From the NCBI RefSeq assembly GCF_947499215.1, contig NZ_CANMNI010000001.1, positions 1,054,001 through 1,118,000 on the forward strand: a stretch of DNA of 64,000 bases. The letters are read 5' to 3'. The notes beneath the pieces are model-generated. The model made no database searches, was not told the DNA's origin, and was given only the letters and a program-made list of their open reading frames with translations. The position numbers were made by a program, and so were the translations under genes. Shown one piece after another: positions 59,661-64,000 of the stretch; the first letter of the stretch is position 1; every line of letters begins with the position of its first letter. The stretch comes from an uncultured Pontibacter sp. GTDB lineage: Bacteria > Bacteroidota > Bacteroidia > Cytophagales > Hymenobacteraceae.

Positions 59661-60521
59661 ATGATACAGCTTGACAATCTCAGTTTCGGGTATAGCCGCA
59701 AACAGCTGCTTTTCCGCAATCTTAACCTAACATTGCGGGAGGGCCATATCTATGGACTGCTGGGCAAAAATGGGGCAGGTAAATCCACTTTGCTTAAGAA
59801 TATAGCCGGGTTGGTTTTCCCATTAGAAGGGAGTTGCCAAGTTAATGGCTTTGAGGCAAGCAAGCGCTACCCGGCCATGCTGGAGGATCTGTACTTTATA
59901 CCAGAGGAAATCTACATGCCGGCTATCACGGCTAAACAGTTTGTGGCCAATACGGCTCCGTTTTACTCTGCCTTCAATGAGGAAGAATTTTACCGTTACT
60001 TAAATGAGTTTGACGTGCCGGCGCACGCTGTGCTGAGCAAGCTGTCATTCGGGCAGCAGAAAAAGGCCATGGTCGCTTTTGGGTTGGCGACAAACACCAG
60101 CCTACTCATCATGGATGAGCCTACCAACGGTTTGGACATCCCTTCCAAAGTGCAGTTCCGTCGCATTATCGCCTCTGCCCTGACTGAGAATCGCTGTATT
60201 ATTATCTCCACCCATCAAGTGCGCGACCTCGACAGCCTGATCGACACACTGGTGGTATTGCATGACCGGGAGATTGTGCTCAACGAATCGCTGGACGCCA
60301 TTGCTGACAGGTTGACCTTCACCACCATAGCAAACACGAGTGGCGTTACTTCAGAAATCCTTTACCAAGAGGAGTCGGCTCGCGGCCAGCATGTCATTCT
60401 GCCAAACGTAGATGGGGCTTACAGCAAAGTGGATATGGAACTGCTCTTTAACGCCATTATCAGCGGCAACAAATCAATCACCGAACCCCTACAAAAGCCA
60501 GTTTATGAAAAATCACTTTAG
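59661..60521 (+). CDS. ABC transporter ATP-binding protein (YtrB/BcrA-like)
   Basis: ATPase of a membrane-active-compound-type ABC system. Walker A LLGKNGAGKSTL (Lys41), signature LSFGQQKKAM, Walker B LLIMDEPTNGLDIP and switch STHQVRD are intact. ATG 59661 is the start: the frame's upstream GTG at 59625 lies inside the operator. First gene of a five-gene unit; its end overlaps the permease gene by 17 bases. Confidence 0.93.
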   Translation: MIQLDNLSFGYSRKQLLFRNLNLTLREGHIYGLLGKNGAGKSTLLKNIAGLVFPLEGSCQVNGFEASKRYPAMLEDLYFIPEEIYMPAITAKQFVANTAPFYSAFNEEEFYRYLNEFDVPAHAVLSKLSFGQQKKAMVAFGLATNTSLLIMDEPTNGLDIPSKVQFRRIIASALTENRCIIISTHQVRDLDSLIDTLVVLHDREIVLNESLDAIADRLTFTTIANTSGVTSEILYQEESARGQHVILPNVDGAYSKVDMELLFNAIISGNKSITEPLQKPVYEKSL

Positions 60522-61278
60522 CCTACGCCGCTTTGGGCTGCTGTTCCGCAAACATAGCGTCGAGCACTATAAGTCCTACCTGATGTCGCTGATCGTGTTG
60601 GTGGGCATCATGGCGCTTGTGATGGGCTATGTCGCTTATTCCGCAGGGAAACTCGATACCACCCTACAGGAATTATTCTTCATGCTATTCCTTGTTGGGG
60701 CAGGCACTATGTTCACGAGCACCGTATTTTCCGATTTGGGAGATCAGAAAAGAGCAATCGCCTTTTTGACCTTACCCGCCTCGTTGCTTGAAAAATATCT
60801 GGTCGCATGGATTTACTCTTTTTTGATTTACGTGCTGCTTTATGTGCCGGCTTTTTACCTAGTAGTGACCATGATAATCAATATAGGCGGAAGAGGTACT
60901 GAGGAAGCAGAGCTTCTTAAACTTTTCGGACCTAAGGGTAACTTCGACAGTTTGATCATCATGTATGCGTTTCTGCATGCTGTCTCATTAGTAGGTGCGG
61001 TTTTTTTCAGAAAAGTCCATTTCATCAAAACCATTTTCATTTTGTTCCTTGGCTTTTTCGCTGTAATCGTCCTCAACAAACTGCTGCTACAAACCATGCT
61101 GGGGCACGACAATTTATCGGCCATACCATTGAGCGGCGCGACAATCATCGAAGATGGACAGGGATATAAACTGGGGGTACCAGAAGCTGACTCATCATTT
61201 ACATGGATCGTATCGATCGGATTCATCCTCATTATTTGGGCGGCGTCTTATTTTAAACTGAAAGAAAAACAGGTATAG
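60505..61278 (+). CDS. ABC-type multi-pass membrane protein
   Basis: 257 residues with six predicted membrane helices (SLIVLVGIMALVMGYVAY, LFFMLFLVGAGTMFTSTVF, WIYSFLIYVLLYVPAFYLVV, ILFLGFFAVIVLNKLLLQT, FTWIVSIGFILIIWAASYF). ATG 60505 (MKNHFSLRRFGLLFRK) is chosen; the long upstream extension runs through the ATPase gene. Likely permease partner of the ATPase. Confidence 0.85.
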   Translation: MKNHFSLRRFGLLFRKHSVEHYKSYLMSLIVLVGIMALVMGYVAYSAGKLDTTLQELFFMLFLVGAGTMFTSTVFSDLGDQKRAIAFLTLPASLLEKYLVAWIYSFLIYVLLYVPAFYLVVTMIINIGGRGTEEAELLKLFGPKGNFDSLIIMYAFLHAVSLVGAVFFRKVHFIKTIFILFLGFFAVIVLNKLLLQTMLGHDNLSAIPLSGATIIEDGQGYKLGVPEADSSFTWIVSIGFILIIWAASYFKLKEKQV

Positions 61279-61292
61279 CGCGGGAGGAAATC

Positions 61293-61694
61293 ATGGAATT
61301 TAAAGACAACGAACCTATTTACCTGCAGATCGCCACTTACGTGAGTGAGCAGATCCTGCTGGGGAAATGGGCGGTAGAAGACAAAGTGCCCTCCGTGCGG
61401 GAGCTCGCAGTGGCACTGCAGGTGAACCCCAACACGGTGATGCGGACTTACGAGCAGTTGCAAAACCAAGAGGTGATTTACAACAAGCGGGGCATTGGCT
61501 TTTTCGTGGCGCCAAATGCGCTGCGCAAAATAAAGGTTTTGCGCCGTGAGCGTTTCCTGCAGCAGGATTTGCCGGAGTTTTTCCGGAACATCTTCCTGCT
61601 GGATATCAGCCTGAATGAGATACAGGAACGCTACGAAGCTTTTAAATCAGAAAACTACGAATCAGAAATCGAGCAAAATCATGAAAACCAGTAA
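61293..61694 (+). CDS. GntR-family repressor (YtrA subgroup)
   Basis: 133 residues: winged HTH (about 10-78) with LGKWAVEDKVPSVRELAVAL and NPNTVMRTYEQLQNQ and a wing ending KRGIGFFV, then a short C-terminal helical part. YtrA-type regulators repress their own ABC operon and are released by cell-wall antibiotics in Gram-positive relatives; the inducer here is not known. The operator at 59623 is its likely target. It overlaps the next gene by 14 bases. Confidence 0.93.
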   Translation: MEFKDNEPIYLQIATYVSEQILLGKWAVEDKVPSVRELAVALQVNPNTVMRTYEQLQNQEVIYNKRGIGFFVAPNALRKIKVLRRERFLQQDLPEFFRNIFLLDISLNEIQERYEAFKSENYESEIEQNHENQ

Positions 61695-62427
61695 TATACT
61701 TCTGCTAACTGCCCTTCTTGTACTGCTGTTCACGCTAGGTGCCTACAACATGGCCCTTAAGACACAGTACACTTCGGGCGAATACAAGAACCCGCTCCAA
61801 AACCATACGCTGCTCAACTTCAAGGATTTTGATGAAATTGATGTGAGATCCGGTCATTTTCTCAGTATAAAAGTTGAGCCAAGTGACCAACACGAAGTAT
61901 ACCTGCAGAATACATCAAACGAACGGATTCATATCACGCAGGACGGCAATAGGTTGAACATTGAAGTGAGTCCTGAAAGCGACGGCAGACTGGACATCGC
62001 CCGACAAGGCCCCTTTAATATTATCATCAGAGTGCCCTATGTAAAAAAAATCAGAACAGATGCCATGTATATGTTCAATGGAGAGGCTCGCACAACACAA
62101 AACCAACCCCGATACCCTGATTCCTATGGTGTCACGGTTGAGGGTTTGGCACAGGATAGCTTGATGCTAGAGGTTGAAAATGGCAGTAACATACTGCTCC
62201 GTAAAAGTGAGATCGGCTTCCTGCAGGCAATAGCCGGACGCAACCCCAACAGCGAATCCAGACTGCAGCTGATGTCAAGCAACAAAGTACAACAGGCGGA
62301 TATCGCCATCCTGAACAAAGGGCAACTGGTTATGCAGGATGTCGCCATCCCACAACTGAGCTATTCCTTATCCGACAGTGCCAAAGTCGAACTCTCAGGT
62401 GCTTCACTGGCCATCATCCGCAAATAA
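61681..62427 (+). CDS. Exported GIN/DUF2807-like adhesin-head protein
   Basis: 248 residues with an N-terminal signal anchor (ILLLTALLVLLFTLGAYN) and a beta-helix-like repeat body: FDEIDVRSGHFLSIKVEPSD, DGNRLNIEVSP, LMLEVENGSNILLR, AKVELSGASLAII. This regular beta-repeat pattern matches the putative auto-transporter adhesin head-like GIN domain. It overlaps the end of the GntR gene, so translation is coupled. Function is unknown but its place suggests envelope stress. Confidence 0.75.
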   Translation: MKTSNILLLTALLVLLFTLGAYNMALKTQYTSGEYKNPLQNHTLLNFKDFDEIDVRSGHFLSIKVEPSDQHEVYLQNTSNERIHITQDGNRLNIEVSPESDGRLDIARQGPFNIIIRVPYVKKIRTDAMYMFNGEARTTQNQPRYPDSYGVTVEGLAQDSLMLEVENGSNILLRKSEIGFLQAIAGRNPNSESRLQLMSSNKVQQADIAILNKGQLVMQDVAIPQLSYSLSDSAKVELSGASLAIIRK

Positions 62428-62441
62428 CCAAACGCACGGCT

Positions 62442-62729
62442 ATGAAAAAGATATTATTCCTCTTGGTAAGTGCTATGCTGGTTGCAAGCCTTTCACATGG
62501 CACCTTCAGCAACTCTATAGTTCACGTTGATTGCGCGTCTCTACTACATGACACGCAACCTGCAGGAGACCGCTCTGCTGAGCTTGCCATCTCCACTGAT
62601 TCAGAAGGTGCAGGTATGGCAACAACCACAGCGGAAACGGCTCAGCAGATCGAAGAGCAAAGCGTTTCATTTCCAGATCGTATTGTAAACATTGTAGATA
62701 CTTTTGCAAGGCTCGTAATGGTTATCTAG
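62442..62729 (+). CDS. Small exported protein (95 residues)
   Basis: Signal peptide (ILFLLVSAMLVASLSHG) followed by a short, Ser/Ala/Thr-rich mature part with one possible amphipathic end (FPDRIVNIVDTFARLVMVI). Unrecognised. Last gene of the GntR operon, 14 bases after the adhesin-head gene, followed by the terminator at 62747. Confidence 0.65.
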   Translation: MKKILFLLVSAMLVASLSHGTFSNSIVHVDCASLLHDTQPAGDRSAELAISTDSEGAGMATTTAETAQQIEEQSVSFPDRIVNIVDTFARLVMVI

Positions 62730-62746
62730 CAATAACTTTCGCAGAT

Positions 62747-62786
62747 AAAAGCCCCGGTAAGACATTGTTTTTGCAGGGGCTTTTTT
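62747..62786. terminator. Bidirectional terminator
   Basis: Arms AAAAGCCCC and GGGGCTTTT with a T run, between the GntR operon (plus) and the GNAT gene (minus). Confidence 0.85.
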
Positions 62787-62807
62787 ATTGTTCTTACGTT
62801 CCGCAGA

Positions 62808-63263
62808 TTATACCTGCTTCACCATCTTGATGTGATCAATGCCATCCTCGTCGTATACCTCGCTGGATTGCTCAAATCCAAAACTTTCGTAGAACTTCTT
62901 GGCATATAGTTGCGCTCCAATGCGTATAGGTCCCTTGCCAAACAGGCGGTAGCACTCGGCAATGCCCATCTCCACTAGTTGCTTGCCCACACCCGTGCCG
63001 CGCACCAACTGGCTGGTCACGATGCGCCCGATCGACATCATATCAGGATAGGAAACACCTGTCGGCACAAGCCGTGCAGTGGCCACTAGCACGTGCGCTT
63101 CGTTGTAGAACAGGATGTGGTGGCAAAGCTGGTCCTTGTCATCCATATCGGGGAAAACGCAGTTCTGCTCTACTACAAATACCTCGCTGCGCAGACGGAG
63201 CATGTCATAGAGTTCGTCAGGGGTGAGTTCGTGAAAGGCTTTGCAGATTCTGGTAAGGGCCAT
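62808..63263 (-). CDS. ElaA-type GNAT N-acetyltransferase
   Basis: 151-residue acetyltransferase of the ElaA family. Marks are LYDMLRLRSEVFVVEQNCVF, DMDDKDQLCHHILF, SIGRIVTSQLVRGTGVGKQL (acetyl-CoA loop) and YESFGFEQSSEVYDEDGIDH. ATG 63263 is used; the longest frame to 63323 runs across the promoter core at 63301-63308. Confidence 0.93.
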   Translation of the reverse strand: MALTRICKAFHELTPDELYDMLRLRSEVFVVEQNCVFPDMDDKDQLCHHILFYNEAHVLVATARLVPTGVSYPDMMSIGRIVTSQLVRGTGVGKQLVEMGIAECYRLFGKGPIRIGAQLYAKKFYESFGFEQSSEVYDEDGIDHIKMVKQV

Positions 63264-63300
63264 ATGCTGTGGTATAATGGTGTGAGTTATAAGCTTCGTG

Positions 63301-63308
63301 CAAAGATA
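63301..63308 (-). promoter_or_regulatory. Promoter core TATCTTTG for the GNAT gene
   Basis: Minus-strand TATCTTTG, about 37 bases ahead of the start codon. No -33 match. Confidence 0.5.
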
Positions 63309-63332
63309 AGGCTGCGCCTGCACTTTTATTTC

Positions 63333-63340
63333 TATCTTTG
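63333..63340 (+). promoter_or_regulatory. Promoter core TATCTTTG for the small membrane protein gene
   Basis: Same eight bases on the plus strand, divergent from 63301 with 24 bases between. No -33 match. Confidence 0.5.
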
Positions 63341-63369
63341 TGCCATACCTGTCGCAAATTCACACGCTC

Positions 63370-63570
63370 ATGGGACAAGACATCCTCGAGGTTCTTTTTA
63401 ACATCATTCCGCTGGCGCTTTTTCTATACCTGTCGCTCAGCCTCATGGGCGTGATCAAGCTCAACAAGCAAACGGCCTTTCTGGCGAACGCTTCCTTTTT
63501 CACCAAATTTGCAGTATATGGCGGCACGGTCGCCTTCGCCATCATGACGATCGCAGACCTGACCAAGTAG
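63370..63570 (+). CDS. Small membrane protein (66 residues)
   Basis: Two predicted helices (VLFNIIPLALFLYLSLSLMG and FFTKFAVYGGTVAFAIMTIA). ATG 63370 is taken because the upstream in-frame GTG at 63340 overlaps the promoter core. Unrecognised. Confidence 0.65.
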   Translation: MGQDILEVLFNIIPLALFLYLSLSLMGVIKLNKQTAFLANASFFTKFAVYGGTVAFAIMTIADLTK

Positions 63571-63573
63571 GCT

Positions 63574-64000
63574 TCACTTCCTATCTCCATTCACCTTCTC
63601 GTACTTTTCTGCAATCTCGGAGGGCTTTACATAGCGGCCATGGTTGTTGGCGTAGGCCTTGGTAACCTCGGCACCCAGCATCAGAATCACAGAAGAGTAA
63701 AACACCCACAGCAATACTACCACAAACGAGCCTGCCGCCGCATAAAAGCCCACCACCTTCACATTGCCTAAAATGTAGTCGATCACCTCTTTTCCGATCA
63801 AAAAAAGAATGGAGGTGATGATGCCTCCTGCTAACGCGTCGCGCCAGTTAACCTTGGCATCGGGCAAGACTTTGTGTATCGTCGTGAAAAACACCAACAC
63901 GACCAGTATGGAGAAGGCGGCCTTAATCAACTTGATGGCCGAAGTCAGGTATTCCTCCAGCACGTCGTAGAGTTGGTCACTGTAAATCACAAGGACCGCA
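63574..64000 (-). CDS. YihY/BrkB-family membrane protein (N-terminal part outside the window)
   Basis: C-terminal about 142 residues of an integral membrane protein. Marks are HKVLPDAKVNWRDALAGGII and FYAAAGSFVVVLLWVFYSSV then ILMLGAEVTKAYANNHGRYV. The family was once linked to RNase BN and BrkB, both names now considered wrong or unproved; its role is still unclear. The frame stays open to the right edge, so the start is beyond the window. Confidence 0.9.
   Translation of the reverse strand, partial: AVLVIYSDQLYDVLEEYLTSAIKLIKAAFSILVVLVFFTTIHKVLPDAKVNWRDALAGGIITSILFLIGKEVIDYILGNVKVVGFYAAAGSFVVVLLWVFYSSVILMLGAEVTKAYANNHGRYVKPSEIAEKYEKVNGDRK

Noticed and set aside
1..64000. AGGTATA as a promoter -7 element
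   Set aside because: It lacks TTTG, occurs within coding sequence on both strands and far from gene starts, and the recognised promoters use TAnnTTTG instead.

Overview
This window looks like the chromosome of a Bacteroidota bacterium, most likely order Cytophagales and close to Pontibacter/Hymenobacteraceae. Supporting points are the Bacteroidota promoter core (TAnnTTTG, in places with TTTG 19 bases upstream), few Shine-Dalgarno sites, TonB receptors with N-terminal carboxypeptidase-regulatory domains, a DUF4249 lipoprotein, META/YceI/GNAT small proteins, a multi-PAS hybrid kinase and a split transketolase. Base composition is moderate (near half GC by eye). No rRNA, CRISPR array, insertion sequence or prophage was seen, so this is mostly ordinary core and regional chromosome.

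Layout. 1-10.3 kb: dnaB (cut by the left edge), an Mpl-type Mur ligase with a DEDDh exonuclease, a lipoprotein, an M48 protease, an FAH-fold hydrolase overlapping an M23 peptidase, Bcp peroxiredoxin and the two transketolase halves. 10.4-15.2 kb: an ECF sigma / membrane protein / LTxxQ periplasmic protein operon, peptidase E, small unknowns, a membrane-tailed metallo-beta-lactamase-fold protein and a 58-residue basic protein. 15.2-25.8 kb: DUF4249 plus TonB receptor pair, an SDR, a class III aminotransferase, an SLC13-type transporter, a TerB-like protein, pfkA and miaA. 25.9-34.1 kb: a tightly packed run of a 1737-residue hybrid histidine kinase, a lone receiver, a 91-residue unknown, a metallo-hydrolase and an NFACT (RqcH-like) protein. 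34.4-41 kb: tRNA-Leu, a TonB receptor with a control region full of palindromes, an ABC pair, and three identical tRNA-Lys(UUU) genes. 41-54.6 kb: envelope proteins, SDR, thiL, rlmD, a VOC protein, a disordered Arg/Tyr/Asp/Gly-rich protein, META, YceI, GNAT, glgX and a CvpA-CAP fusion. 54.6-64 kb: a siderophore-type module (PepSY protein, TonB receptor, AraC/PchR-like regulator), a five-gene ABC/GntR/adhesin-head operon with a readable promoter and operator, and a GNAT and small membrane protein pair expressed divergently, then a BrkB/YihY protein cut by the right edge.

How the parts work together. The clearest regulatory reading is in three places. The three tRNA units share the same TACTTTTG core with TTTG or TTG 19-20 bases upstream. 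Three iron-type uptake genes carry a shared 15-18 base motif 9-18 bases upstream of their start codons. The GntR operon has a perfect TTTG-N19-TACTTTTG promoter with an inverted repeat on the predicted transcription start. Across the whole window the heptamer AGGTATA/TATACCT is strikingly over-used, in genes and gaps and on both strands; I cannot assign it a function.
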